Assembly: GCF_964656455.1 (NCBI RefSeq) | Contig: NC_135726.1 | Span: 24,191,168 to 24,255,167, forward strand | Reading direction: 5' to 3' | Source of the DNA: Halichoerus grypus | Lineage: Eukaryota > Chordata > Mammalia > Carnivora > Phocidae | DNA: 64,000 bases | Shown: positions 23,781-35,802 of the stretch, piece by piece | How the letters are laid out: each line of letters starts with the position of its first letter | Position numbering within the stretch: the first letter of the stretch is position 1 | Made by a program: the position numbers and the translations under genes | Notes under the pieces: model-generated | Databases searched by the model: none | What the model was told of the DNA's origin: nothing | Seen by the model: the letters and a program-made list of their open reading frames with translations, nothing else

Positions 23781-24659
23781 AGAGATGGAATATAAGTTTC
23801 TATTGTTATTGTTCCTTTACTTAGTAATAGGTTTGAAGTTAATTTTTGTCTTTGAAATTTATATCAGTTCAAAAAGGAGGATAGTCTCAGAATTGGGGTC
23901 TATCGAAGGCTCTTATTTGTCTCTTGCAGAGGAGGAGATGCAATCATTGGCTTCTTGTTTTTCAAATTCTAAAAGATTTGAGAATGCTGAGGTCTATAAA
24001 TAAAACCCTTTGAGTGAAGGCCGCATATATGACTTCTAACTGAATTTCACTATGCACAGAGTTCCTGCAGATCACACATGTAATATCAGAGAAAAACATA
24101 TATTCCAATAACATTGAGGAGATGCAGTTAAATGGAGCAGACTGAAGATGATTTTTCTTGGCATTGTGTACATTTTCAGATGAGAAATTAAAGATGCACC
24201 ATGCTTAACCCAAGCAGGAAAACACACAGGGAGTTTATACGGTGTGAGCCAACTTATTCTGGAACATCAAATCTGAAACTCCTGACAAAATGGCATCAGG
24301 CGTTAAGTTATATTCTGGAGAGGGGATGACACCGCATCTACCTTGACAGTCCATCTGGTAAATGTGAATGTCATTTAGCGGTCTACTTCCCAATGAGTGG
24401 CATGCTAACATCTCAATAAAAGAAGAATGCAGGCTGAGTGTCAATCATCCCATGCCTTCTCAGTTTCCAAGGGATGTGTCTCATCTGTAATAGCATGGAA
24501 ACATTGCTCTTTCTCCTTAAGAGATGAAAATAGAGCAGCTGGTAACACAGCCCAGAATACCATCAATAAATTCTACAAAGAAGGTGGAACTTGGGAAATA
24601 ATAGTTGACTTTTTTCTTAACAAATTAATATAATCATAGCCTTCTTTTTATAGTTAATC
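23781..24659. other. No gene recognised
   Basis: Two short frames (72 and 68 codons) have no domain. No assignable repeat. Confidence 0.5.
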
Positions 24660-25130
24660 CTCTGTAGTGTATCTGGGGCAGACAGACAGATAATCCAATA
24701 GCTGTCACCCATTCCTTTCTCCCTTGCTAGTCTTTTACTGTGGAAGCTGGGATATTTACTCACTTCTCTGGCCTCTCTTAAAACTGTAGCCATGTATCAG
24801 TTTGGGCTAGTAAAACATAATAGGAAGTCTGCTGAGGTAGGGGATAAAGAAGAGACTCACTCCAGGAAAAGGGCCTTTTCTCTTCAGCTTCTCAAACACA
24901 CATGCTGGATGTTTAAAGCCTCAGCAGCCATCCTGTGACATGAGGCAACATGCCTGACAGCGCTGGAAGCTGGACTTTACCAGGAAAGCTAGGAACAGTC
25001 CACCTCTCAAATGGAGACTCCCTGTGGTTGCCAGGAATTTGGCATCCATGAACTTTAACTTCTGCTGTCATACCTAGGAATATGTTACTTACCATACCAA
25101 AAGACACTTCAATGATAAAACTAGTTATGG
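24660..25130. repeat. Unassigned ancient repeat-like stretch
   Basis: Words such as CTTTTACTGTGGAAGCTGGG, AAAAGGGCCTTTTCTCTTC and CAGCAGCCATCCTGTGACATG suggest an old mammalian interspersed element. I cannot place it in a family. No open frame of interest. Confidence 0.3.
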
Positions 25131-25149
25131 ACTTTAAAAGAAGCAGATT

Positions 25150-25556
25150 CTCCTGGTGGGCCCAATCTAATCACTTGAGCCTTTGAAAGCAAAGAAGTTT
25201 CTCTGGCTGGGGTCAGAAGGATGCAGTGGAAGAGGAAGAGGATGGAGAGATAAGGCAGACAGATTTGAAGGGGAGAAGGATTTGATTTGCCCGGCTAGCT
25301 TTGAGTCAGGGAATGGAGGAGACCTCTAGAAGCTAAGCATATTCCCCAGCTGACAATCAGCAAGGACAGGGGGACCTCAGTCCTGTAAGTCGCACGGAGC
25401 TGAATTCTGCCAACAACCTGAATCAGTACAGAAGCTGATTCTTCCTGAGAGGCTCCAGACCAGGAGGTAGACTGGCCCATACCTTGATTTCGGTCTTGAG
25501 AGACTCAGAGCTGAGAAATTAGCTAAGCCAACTAGATTTTTGACCTATCGTTTTAT
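25150..25556 (+). repeat. Ancient repeat, left part, split by an LTR
   Basis: GCCCAATCTAATCACTTGAG, GAGCTGAATTCTGCCAACAAC, CTGAATCAGTACAGAAGC, TTCTTCCTGAGAGGCTCCAG and CATACCTTGATTTCGGTC are an ordered set of words from a known old mammalian repeat. Its expected ending (AGAACTGTGAGATA..TTTTTAAGCCACTA..AACTAATACA) appears only after 26190. Confidence 0.55.
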
Positions 25557-26185
25557 GCCTGTCTCAGCCGATCCATAGTAATGCTATTGGCTAAAAATGC
25601 CTGTGGACGCTCACCTGGCCCCTGGTAAGCTTCTCATAGACATGCCCCCTTCCCGAACCAATGTTACAACTAGACAGACCCTTGTGGTTCTTATGATTGC
25701 AAGACTCCCTTCAGCAACAACCATCAGGGAACTTTGAAAAAAACAAAGGTTTATTACTTATAAGACCTGGAAATTACATAACATGCCTGGGGCCATACAG
25801 CAAGTTCACAAGGGGGAAAGGAGGTGGGCGGGGAGAGAGAGAGCGAGAGAGCATATGGGCCTGAGGTTCTACTTTTATTGGGGTCAAGGGTGGAGGCCTA
25901 GGGTTTCCTTGGTTTATTCTTTATTGGTGAATTTAAAACATGAGAGTGGGAATTTTGTGCGGGAAGAGAAAAGTCAAGTGGCCGAAATGGTCAATTATTG
26001 AAATTAACCAAGATCTCTAAAACAGGAGCTCCTTTGTGAGGGGTGGGCTGGGGGGGGGGGGGGGTTGGTGGTAGCTATCACTTTATCTGGTCCTAGTACC
26101 AGATAAAGTGGTATCTTTGAAATGGATGCCTTGGTAATCAAAGCTTAAAAAAGAAAACAAACAACAACAAAGGTCAGGGCTTACA
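25557..26185 (-). mobile_element. Probable antisense class I ERV LTR
   Basis: Read in reverse, the segment has a CCAATAAAAG box, a pyrimidine-rich run, TTATAAGTAATAAACCTTTG as a polyadenylation-signal context (TTTATT at 25750-25755 on +), and a terminus GGCTGAGACAGGCA. It sits exactly where the older repeat is broken. No retroviral coding sequence is present. It contains an 18-bp inverted repeat (26074-26115) and a G14 run (26051-26064). Confidence 0.5.
26074..26115. repeat. Inverted repeat, 18-bp arms, 6-nt loop
   Basis: Left arm 26074-26091 (gctatcactttatctggt) and right arm 26098-26115 (accagataaagtggtatc) pair at 16 of 18 positions around cctagt, with 12 perfect pairs next to the loop. 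Confidence 0.9.
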
Positions 26186-26189
26186 CTAT

Positions 26190-26282
26190 ATCTATAGAAC
26201 TGTGAGATACTATGTGTGTGTGTTTTTAAGCCACTAGGTTTGTAGTAATTTGTTATAGCAGCAATAGAAAACTAATACACTT
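26190..26282 (+). repeat. Ancient repeat, right part
   Basis: TATAGAACTGTGAGATACTA, TTTTTAAGCCACTAGGTTTG and GTTATAGCAGCAATAGAAAAC then TAATACA is the usual ending of the repeat that begins at about 25150. Confidence 0.6.
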
Positions 26283-26395
26283 CCCCAAAGCCAATTTATT
26301 CATTAATATGTTATAGAACACAGGCCATTCTAGGAAGTCAGATAACAAAAATAATGACAATGACAACAGTGGTAATGACAACAACTAATAATGAC

Positions 26396-27215
26396 TAGAT
26401 GATTCGTGTTATGTGTCAGGCTCTGTTCCAGGACAAACAGAATAGATGAGGGAATCTCCCTCAGAGTTTATGTCTTAGTAAGAAGAGATAGATGGTAAAC
26501 ACACAAATACACAGGAAAAAAAAAAATACTAGTAAGGGTTGTGTAGGTAATTAAAATGGGGGTATTTTAAGGCAAATTACTCATCAGATAATTTAGACTG
26601 TAGATCAAGAAAAGCCTCTTTGTGAAGGTAATTAATATCTAAGTGGAATCTGGATAACAAGCAACAAGCTAGCAAAACTTTGTGAGGCGGGTCATATAGA
26701 CAGTTACAAAGTCTCAACGATAAAAACAAGCTTGAAGTGTTTGATATAAAGGGCAGAACCATGGTGGATGGGGAAAAGATGGTGGAGAGGAAAGGCATGA
26801 AGTTTGAGAGGGAGGCAGGGCAAAGACTTGAGAGCACCTTATAGGCCATGAGCAGTTTATATTTTATTCTTAGGGTAATGGGAAGTCGGTGGAGGGAAAT
26901 AATTTGAATTATGTGAAAATGATCACTATGTTGTAGGCACAGGTTATGGAGTCTGGTGGGTAACAATGGAAACAGGGAACAGGGAGCGCGAGATGAGTAG
27001 GGTTTAGGCTAAGGTGGCAAGAGGGGAGCTAGATGGTTTCCAGATAGTGGGTTTGGAGGCAGATTAAACGGAACTTTTTGAAGCACATGTTGTGAAGATG
27101 AAGGTAGAAGCAGACTCAAGAATAACTTGAAGTCTTTAGTTTGAGCAGATGCATGGATAATTCAGATTAAGGAAGGAAAGAATGGAGAAAGCTTGGCAGG
27201 CAGAGTGGATAGGTT
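26396..27215 (+). repeat. Ancient mammalian LINE-like remnant
   Basis: Ordered words: GTGTCAGGCTCTGTTCCAGG, TTATGTCTTAGTAAGAAGAG, AAAGCCTCTTTGTGAAGGTAA, ACCTTATAGGCCATGAGCAG, TTTATTCTTAGGGTAATGGG and AATGATCACTATG. This is a common old repeat that I associate with the L2 lineage. The 129-residue frame on the opposite strand has no protein features. Confidence 0.5.
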
Positions 27216-27362
27216 GAGAGATTAATTCTGCTTTGGCTATTTTCATTTTGAGTTGACTATTAACTATTCTAATGAATAATTTTAATATCTGTTGGATAAT
27301 AGTCCCCAAACTTCATTTTTCTACATTACTCATATTTTTTATGATTCCTTTAAACTACCTGA

Positions 27363-27771
27363 TGTGGAGAACAAAGGCAGAAGGAAATGTAGATAAAATT
27401 AAGTGTCCTTATAACCTGCAGCCCATTGACAAATACTAGAGGCAGGCGGAATATAACGTTCCTCCAGGGAACTCCCAACCGCCTTAATGTTAATGCCTAA
27501 CTAGAGGGAAAAACAACCTTAGTTTGACAATAGCAAGGCCTCCAGTATCCTGTGAGTCTTCTTTAGCGTATGAAAATCTTTCTGGAACTTCCCTCAGCTT
27601 TACTTCCCCTACCCCCAAAGTATAAAATCAGTTGCCCCTCAATCCCAGGGCAACAGCTCTTTCCGCCCATGGGTCCTGTCCCCGTGCTTTAATAAAACCA
27701 CCATTTTGCACCAAAGACCTCTCAAGAATTCTTTCGTAGCCGTCGGCTCTGGACCCCAAACACCAACAACA
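27363..27771 (+). mobile_element. Class I-type solo LTR
   Basis: It begins tgtggagaacaaaggcag and ends near CCCCAAACACCAACAACA, the TG...CA form of retroviral LTRs. A TATA box (tataaaa, 27621-27627) is followed 64 bp later by AATAAA (27691-27696). A U5-like stretch, CCAAAGACCTCTCAAGAATTC, comes next. The order U3-TATA-polyadenylation-U5 is what an LTR needs to start and end transcripts. There is no internal region. Family name and exact target duplication not fixed. Confidence 0.75.
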
Positions 27772-28034
27772 CTACTCCAAAAGCACATCACTACCTGCAT
27801 AAGTTCTTATTTAATTTTTTTTCTCTAAACCAAAACCAATTTTCACTTATGAAACTATTTTAAAAGAAAATGTTAAGGTAAATACACATTATATTCATTT
27901 TATTTTTGCAGTAGTCATGGAAAAGGACGATAGTCATAAAAACAAATGCACTGTTTAAAAAGATGTTGTTTTGACTTTCAGTTTCTGTTGTCTGCCTAAG
28001 GATCTGAACATGTAGTCAGATCATTTGATTGAGA

Positions 28035-28035
28035 T

Positions 28036-28070
<35 letters not shown>

Positions 28071-28110
28071 TATGTGTATACACATACATCGCCGGGTTGA
28101 GAATATATAT
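28035..28110 (+). repeat. (TG)n-(AG)n-(TA)n microsatellite
   Basis: TG run, AG run from 28060, then tatgtgtatac and a separate TA run near 28105-28118. Confidence 0.93.
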
Positions 28111-28118
28111 ATATATAT

Positions 28119-30309
28119 CATATGTATGTGAGAAAGAGACATACAAGCAAGTATTAATTAGATTTGAAAGTCACAGTACCAAAAAAAATGACATGTCCTT
28201 TCAGTTTAATTCCTATTGATTATCTCAAAAACATTTTTTTCCCTTGTAAGAGATTTAAAGTATATCATGCCATATCTACGTGCCACGTAAATTCCTCTCA
28301 ATTAGTGCCTAAAATCATTGGGTGGTACCTGACCCCCACTTTGGGAATACTGAGTATAGACCAATAGATATAAATCAATATATGAGGAGATGGGGAGGCA
28401 TAATTATAACTCACAGAGCACTCTATTTTCCTGATTCTCAAGCCTTTGAAGGCTACTGCACATATTGTCTCAATAAATGTTGTTTTAAAAAGGGATAAAA
28501 AATTTATTACATGCCAGGCACTGAAATGATACTTTCATGTTGTCATTTATACCAAGAACAATTTTTATTAAGCTATCCAACAACACTTTTCCCTTACTAT
28601 GTTGCCATGCCCACTCCCTCACCCCCCCCCCCTCCTAGTTTGTAAATCTGATTGGGTTTAGGCCAAGCTAAAAATATTTTCCATGCACAAAGCACTTTCC
28701 TAGCACATCAGTGCTTAAATCACAGACATGCTTTGTCCACGATTTGGTTCTTCATATATAGACAGGCTTGGGGGAAAATTTGTTTGTGGGATGTACCAAA
28801 AAATTCTCTCTCCACCAGCTGGACCCATACCACCCCCACTCCTATTCATAAAGCTCTTCACATGGTTTCTTTTCCAAGGGCATTTTGTACAAATGTATAA
28901 TACCAGGCAATCTTGATTTTGTTTAATATAAAGATGCTGAATAAACTTTGTTACAAGAGTTAAAATTTGCATCTGCTTTCTAGACATAATTGTGCACTTG
29001 TGTGAATGTGGGGCTGGAGTGGGGAGACTGGGTGCTGGTTTTGAATATCTCTCCCAAGACCAATGAGGAAGAGAATAATTTCATCCAATATTTTGATGTT
29101 CTGCACTCTCTGGTATCTGCCCATTTGTCCAGGTATGAGGATGTGATAAACTGACTGGCTAAATAGAACTGATGGAAACAACTAATGGGAGGGATTAATA
29201 GAGTAGAGAAAGGGAGGTGACAAAGCCTTGCTCCTTCCCTTTCCTGAACACTCACACAGCAAATGCTTTGTAAGCTTCTGGCAATGATTTGGGAAACTAA
29301 CCTGCTGATCCTGTCTTTAACGAGTCCAGCCATCATTCTCCAAGTTCCAACCCCTTCACAATGATTAGATGAATAAATCAGACGGAGACTGTGCATCTGA
29401 AAATTGAAGGAATAGAGAGTTGGAAGTCCTGTTCCCGTGGAGAACTAAGGCTGGTCTCTAATTCGGTTTTATAAGAGAAGCTCTCTACCTGTAGAAGAGG
29501 GTGGGGGAGGTAAGTGGTAGAATACGTAAGAGGTGGGGACCCAACAATTAGTAAGGAATAACAGATATACTGTGTGAGCTGGGTATCTGGCTCTGAAACT
29601 CACCATTCCATGCCCTCTAGGATTCTCTGCTTAGAGAGCTCTGTACGTGAAGAAAAAAGCCAAATCCTTAATACTATCAGATGTTATATTTGCAACATAT
29701 GCACATGCTTTATTTTTTTCCTTTTACAATTGCACACAGAGTCAACCACTTTAAGCCCATTGTGCATATAATACAGGCTAAATCGTCTCTTCTGACACTC
29801 CTAATTATTTCCACATTTGTCTCCAGCATCTTTCTTTCTTCATAGACCTGTACCTCTTATTGCTAGGATCTGCGCTATTTTTGTCATTCCCTATCCAAAG
29901 CCTCATGCCATGAAATATATGCATGCTTGTACACATTTTGTTTTATATAAAAAAATATACTTGCAATCACAATTGGTAACAAAGCTGAAAATTAGCTGTG
30001 CTTCTCAGTCAGCACCATCATAAGCTAACTCAGAATGTTTATTCGGCAGCAAACAAATTTGGTGTGCAAAAGGCAATAGAAAAATATCAAAGTATAAAGG
30101 ATGAATGCTTGTTTTGTTTTGAAATCAACTGGCAGAAAATCAATGACCCATGATATAAGAACCCTATCCGGAACCCTAGAGACCTCAGTATTATTGCAGC
30201 GGATTTACGACTCATAGGCACATATGTATTTTCTCAAACAATAAATGTTAACATTATAATGACGAGTCATTCAAATGGCTTAAAGTTTTCAGCATTCGAC
30301 TACATATGT
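28119..30309. other. No gene recognised
   Basis: A C11 run lies at about 28622. The 138-codon antisense frame at 28980-29396 overlaps another frame and carries no motif. Otherwise unique-looking. Confidence 0.5.
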
Positions 30310-30490
30310 CAAAGTGTTTCTCAAAGTGTGGACCCTGGATCAACAGCATCAGTATCCCCTGGGAACTTAGATATGTCAACTCTCTAGATCTACTGTATTA
30401 GAAACTCAGAAACTCTGGGTAGGGCCCAGCACCTGTGTTTTTATAAGGCTACCAGTGGATTCTGATGGTCACTAAAGTTTAAGAAGCATC
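30310..30490 (-). mobile_element. MER5A-like hAT fragment
   Basis: TGTTTCTCAAAGTGTGGACC, CAGCATCAGTATCCCCTGGG, GAAACTCAGAAACTCTGGG, TAGGGCCCAGCACCTGTG, and CACTAAAGTTTAAGAAGC match the reverse of MER5A from end to end. Confidence 0.8.
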
Positions 30491-32663
30491 GATTTATAAA
30501 AGGTATAAAAGAAGTATTCCTTTTGTATCAATGCTAATCACAGAAATCTATTCTAATGACATAATTATGGAACATGGGAGCATCTGAAGATTTATCCAAT
30601 AGGATATCCATCACAGAACTGTTCATAATTGTGATAAGTCGTAAAACAATGAAGGTTCTATATAAAGAATAATTACCTGAAGAATATTAATGATGTATGC
30701 CTAAGATTGTCCCAATTTTCTCAAAATCATTCAAATGACTACATTCAAATATCAAGACTGCTCATTAAAATAGGCAAAGTATCTAGAAAGCTGATCTATT
30801 TGTAGGATCATGAATGTTCATAAGTTTCATCTTTATAAGGGTTTTGACAAAATTTCTATTACTAATATATGTATGTGGGTGTATGCATGCAATATTTTTT
30901 ATATATGTTTGTTTTCAATTGCAAAGGTTTGGGAAACATTCTCCACAGCTTTGCTTGTCTGAACTGTTACCACCAACAGCCTTTTTCCTGGTTCTAAAAT
31001 TGTGAAAAATATTTTCACTTAATATGAACATAAAATTAAAGTTTACAACTCGAATTTGTGTATTACACATGCCACTGTTTTATATTTGACACCTTACTTA
31101 CCAGAGAATAATTTTGATAACATAGTTACGATTGAGTACATACAGAACATGAGAATTCTGTTGGCATTTCCCTATATGGAACCTAAAATTTTGCTTTATA
31201 AATCAGGTGTGTGTCTGACGAAGAGGATGCCATATACAGAAAATGTTCCTGAGGCTGATGATTTATTTTGTCTGCTAAGTCTATGTTTTCATTAAAATAA
31301 CACTAATTTGACAACTAAAATTCCTCCACTAAGTAAGTTTCTTTGGTTTTCCCTCTATACATGAACTCTCTGGAAGAAAAATAGACTTGGCAGAGTCCAA
31401 TATATGGTAATAGGATTTTGAGGTTTTCTCTTTACAGTAAGTAATCATTATCATATCTCCAGATACTTCTAATTATCAATTGCTTTTTGTTTAATGAAAG
31501 AATTCTTTGGAGTGTGAAATGCCTGCTTCAATTCCAGCTCTGTTTTATGAAAAACTACAGTTCAAGATTTTTTGTTAAATCCTTGAATGCATCTTAGGAC
31601 CAGGCAGAGTGATCCAGGGATGTAACTTCAAATGAATGGATGTCCTTGAGGTTCTTCACAAGTAACAAATTTTGCTCCTAGGTGTCAGATAAATAGCTAT
31701 GCGTTTCATTTGCAGCAAATAAAAGCAAGCCACTGTTCCCAAAACATTAAATAAAAATGGAAATAAATAATGAACTGCTTTCAAAGTAAAGAAAATAGTT
31801 AAGATTCAGAGGAATTATTTGAAGTTTCTCATCTTTACCCCAGTCAGACATTCACATTCTCCAAGATATTTTTCTTTACTGGTCCTTATTATAAGGATAG
31901 AGTCCAAATGTTCTTTACATATCCAAATGTCTTGAAAATCTCATACATGATGGTTGAAAAAACCAGTCCTTGGTTTTTGACATTTTGGTTTAATCTGAAC
32001 GTGAGACCATGGTTTTGTTTTTCAAACTGAAGGGACTGTTAAAAATAAATAACTTAAAAACAGAAGACTATCAGAAGAAGTGTATCATAATCATTGTATT
32101 GGTCATCAGCAGTATAAGAAGACTAAAACTATCAATGGGGTATAATATATAGCAAAGAAACCAATCATTTCTTTTTATAAAAATTTTGATTTAAGAGACA
32201 ACCTTCCTTCCCTTACCCAGTGGGTACAGGATACATGGATACAAGATAACCAGAAAAGGCTCAGGGGTACCAACTACTATGCTTTGCCCAGGTCTAAGGA
32301 ATTTCCTTGGAAGTGAGACTTTCAGTGTGAAATCTGGACAATCTCAGAAAAACCTGAGATGGAGAATGAGATGAAGAATGAGAATTGAAGTTGGGATTAG
32401 TCCATGAGTTTCCATCCTTAGGAATACGGCCACCATAGAAGTAAAGGACAGTGAAAAATAATATTTTAGAGGTACTTGCCAGAAATACCAGGAAGAGTAC
32501 GTAGAATTAGCAAATATGATGAACAGCAGGGCAGGATCTGATGTTCTTCACCAAACAGAGTTAAGAGTGCAAGCAAAACATGGCAAACGTTGGGAGATCC
32601 TGAACCCCTGCAGTCACGGGTATCTTTGCTTTATGTTCTCACTGGTGGGTGACAGGTCTTCTC
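30491..32663. other. No gene recognised
   Basis: AT-rich unique-looking sequence without recognisable repeats over about 2.2 kb. Confidence 0.5.
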
Positions 32664-32679
32664 AAGAAACTGCAGGTAA

Positions 32680-32879
32680 GGGGCACCTGGGTGGCTCAGT
32701 CATTAAGCATCGGCCTTCGGCTCAGGTCATGATCGCAGGGTCCTGGGATCGAGCCCCGCATCGGGCTCCCTGCTCAGCAGGAAGCCTGCTTCTCCCTCTC
32801 CCACTCCCCCTGCTTGTGTTCCCTCTCTCACTGTGTCTCTCTCTGTCAAATAAATAAAAATCTTAAAAAAAAAAAAAAA
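32680..32879 (+). mobile_element. Can-SINE, plus strand, young-looking
   Basis: Head ggggcacctgggtggctcag, TCCTGGGATCGAGCCCCGCATC in the body, AAATAAATAAAAATCTT and a long pure A tail. A perfect 16-bp target-site duplication, aagaaactgcaggtaa, lies at 32664-32679 and 32880-32895. Confidence 0.97.
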
Positions 32880-32895
32880 AAGAAACTGCAGGTAA

Positions 32896-33739
32896 TGAAG
32901 ACTTTTTTTTAAATTTTATAATATAAGGATATGAGTCTTTTTTCCATTCCTTAACTTTGATGTCTTAAATCTCCCTAACCCCAAAAACATACTTTTTACC
33001 TGCTGTAACATGCTGATAAGTGGGATTTCAAGGGGGAAAAAAATCCACACTTTCCAATTATGATATCTAAGGGAGCATTTTAACCTATTTTCAAAGGTTT
33101 ACCTGCTGCAAATATGAGAGTGATTTTAATTCCCCTCTTATTATAGTCTAGTGTTCACATACTAATCCTTATTATATTGCCATGAAATTACAAAAAGAAT
33201 ATCATAACAATTTTGTGTTTACTCTAAATACGCTAGATAAGCCGTTAGCATTAATGCAGCTGAGATTTTATTATTTTTCTTCCCAGAAAGAATGGAAATG
33301 AGTTTACTTAATATGAAATGATGGTTTCATATAACTGTTAGGATTAGGCAATGTTGAAAATAAGAAATCTTAATAGAAAAAAATGCTAGATTTTTATTCA
33401 GTGGAAATATGTGGACTTCAATAGTAAGGTTGGAGCAGCTGGTCTGATCTAGTCTTTTGCAGTAATTAATTGATAGAATGCTACATTCTGTCATCATCCT
33501 CTCCAGACCCCACTCAAGTTTGTAACGTTCATAGTCTCTGTGCCTTCTGGAATCTCATACAGAGTCTTTCTGTAATTAAACTTGTTTAGCCTTTTCACTG
33601 GAGAACCTTAAAGCATATTATGTGTAATTTGACTGCAAATGTCGACTTACAGAACCACTCGATAAGGAGAAACCTGGCATAGGCTAACACACATCAAAAA
33701 ATAATTCTTATTTATTCCTTGATAAAGAGTAAAAAGAAT
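32896..33739. other. No gene recognised
   Basis: AT-rich, no assignable feature. Confidence 0.5.
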
Positions 33740-33905
33740 TGCTTGATTTTTAAGTGATTCGTGGACTTTGAAATCAGAAACACCTAGGTTTGAATCCTTG
33801 ATCCACCCTTGTACTGTGGGACCTGAGATGCTTCTCTTTTTCTGGAGAATAGGGATAGCAAGGTCTCTCTTACTGTGTGGTTGGACATCTGTTGAAATCT
33901 TTTCA
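33740..33905 (+). repeat. MIR remnant
   Basis: TTTGAAATCAGAAACACCTAG, GTTTGAATCCTTGATCC and GGAGAATAGGGATAGC are MIR words in order. Confidence 0.6.
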
Positions 33906-34424
33906 ATTCCAAAGGCCAAGACCCTTTCATTATGTCACACTCCTTGAAATTAAAATGTATAATGATGCATAATAGCATTTTCCAAAGTGACAGAAAAAAA
34001 AAAAAAAACAACAGTCTGGCAATTCTACCTTCTTGTCTTTTTGAGGTACAGGATACCTGCAGCCGACAGTCTTAATGAAGCCGGGATGGGATGTGGAAGA
34101 AAATGAGGTTACTAAATATCTTATGTTTCAATGTTGCCATTGAGCTATGGTATAAAACATTTTAACTTGAATATAGCCCTTTGGAAAAGTATTCACTAAG
34201 ATAAACCCTCCCCCTTTTTAATTGAAAACTACTGTTTTCCTTTTGCTCTCTAGATAGTGACATCAGCCATCTCCTCTCCAATTGTTGGTTCTTAGGAGCT
34301 TTCTTCCATATGTATTTTTGGGAACATATATTTTCATTGCTTTGGGGTAAAGACCTTAGCGTAAAGGGCTGGGTCATAGGGTAGATATCTGTTTAACTTT
34401 ATGATAAACTTCCTACCAGTTTGA

Positions 34425-34640
34425 AGGAAAGAGAGCCACCCTTTTCTGAGTGCTTACTACGGGTCGGACACTAGGCTATGCGCTTGACATTGATTATCTC
34501 ATCCGATCTTCTTTGAACACTGTGAGCTAGGTTCTGTTTTTATCCTTGGTCTACACAGTGTAGAGGGGTCAAGAAATATGACCCAAATTACTGTTAGTAA
34601 GTTGCTATAGGTATTTGAAGCCCACACATCTTGCATAGAC
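34425..34640 (+). repeat. MIR remnant
   Basis: TGAGTGCTTACTACGGGTC, GGACACTAGGCTATGCGC, TTGATTATCTCATCCGATC and TGTGAGCTAGGTTCTGTTTT are a clear MIR core order. Confidence 0.75.
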
Positions 34641-34789
34641 ATCAGGATGGGCTAGGGGAAAACAAACAAACAAACCAGATCTAATTTTTGCCCCACACAT
34701 GCTCATGAAGTTCAAGAGTTTCATTAAGGACCAGTGATACAGCCTAAGTTATGCTTAGTAAAATAACTTTGTGGATCCGGAAAAGGGTG

Positions 34790-35160
34790 ATTTTTATATT
34801 TCTAGAGAAACATTTTCATTTCTTCGGAGTTACCCTTGACCAGTGACGTGCTAAAGCCAAAGGAAGCGGATGCCGTAGCATTATTTTATTCTGGATTCGG
34901 TGGAGGCCATTTGTCAGTCTCCCCTCTGCTATTTTGCGCAGCCCAGCACGCCTCACCGCTACCCTACAATTAACCTATCTGAATTAGGCTTCCAATTACT
35001 ATCTAAGGAAGCTGGCAGTGCCCTTTGGGTATTCTCCATCAGGGGCTGAGTTAAGCATACATTTACATGTAAATGGTCTCCTTTTCTCCTTCTTCTTAGC
35101 TTGCTAATGAAATATTCTGCAGCGCTGTGCCTGCTGTGCTTCACACACAGTTTGAATAAA
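34790..35160. other. Candidate conserved non-coding stretch
   Basis: A repeat-free, compositionally mixed stretch with homeodomain-like and palindromic words: CAATTAACCTATCTGAATTAG, ACATTTACATGTAAATGG, GCTAATGAAATATTCTGCAG. It lies between a MIR and an L2 remnant in repeat-poor DNA. Function is inferred only from sequence texture; conservation has not been tested. Confidence 0.3.
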
Positions 35161-35259
35161 AAAAAAAAAAAATGCTTGCAATGAAAAGGAAAATTAAAGC
35201 AAAACTATACATAAAAAAGAGCCCTTGGATAGCCCTTTACCATTTGCTTTCCATTTAGT

Positions 35260-35560
35260 CCATGATTCAGTGCATATCTGAAGACCGACCCAGTGCCAGA
35301 GGCTGGGCTAGGCACTGGAGAAATACCACTGATCAGGAACATGAGACCTGCCCTCAGGGAGCTTATCGCTGGATCCTGAGGGAGTCAGTCATTGACTTAA
35401 CATGCACGCCGATAATTTTGTTGACTTTTGAACTGTGGTGACTACAGGGAAAGGTAAACACAGGGAGCTGTAAGAGCAGTTGACAGGGAAATGTGACCTG
35501 GTCTGAAGGGCTGGAGACCACTGGAGAAAACTGCAAGGCAGGTAATTGCTTAAAGCTGTC
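35260..35560 (+). repeat. L2-like remnant
   Basis: GACCCAGTGCCAGAGGCTG, GGCTAGGCACTGGAGAAATAC and TGCCCTCAGGGAGCTTATC, then a diverged continuation. Confidence 0.6.
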
Positions 35561-35569
35561 AGAATACTA

Positions 35570-35760
35570 CTGCTAATCCACGTTAGCTGTTACTGAGTGC
35601 TCACTAAGTGCCAGGTACCGTGCTGACCACATTACAGGTGGTATCTCCACGGATTCCTGAGGTCAGTCTTGTTATTTTCATCACCTCACAGATGGGGGGC
35701 TATGGCGCCAGGATTCAAACCCAGGCTGCTGAATCCGAATTGTATGCATCCAACCACCAA
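35570..35760 (+). repeat. MIR remnant
   Basis: GCTGTTACTGAGTGCTCACT, AAGTGCCAGGTACCGTGCTG, ACCTCACAGATGGGG and GGATTCAAACCCAGGCTGC are a well-preserved MIR order. Confidence 0.8.
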
Positions 35761-35802
35761 ATAACCACACAGCTCTGGTTGCTGTTCCTTTTGCTTTTTT
35801 AA

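Noticed and set aside
26577..26966. A 129-codon antisense frame.
   Set aside because: It lies in an ancient LINE-like remnant and has no recognisable domain.
27363..27771. LTR considered as part of a longer provirus with genes.
   Set aside because: No primer-binding site, gag, pol or env remnants were seen on either side; treated as solo.
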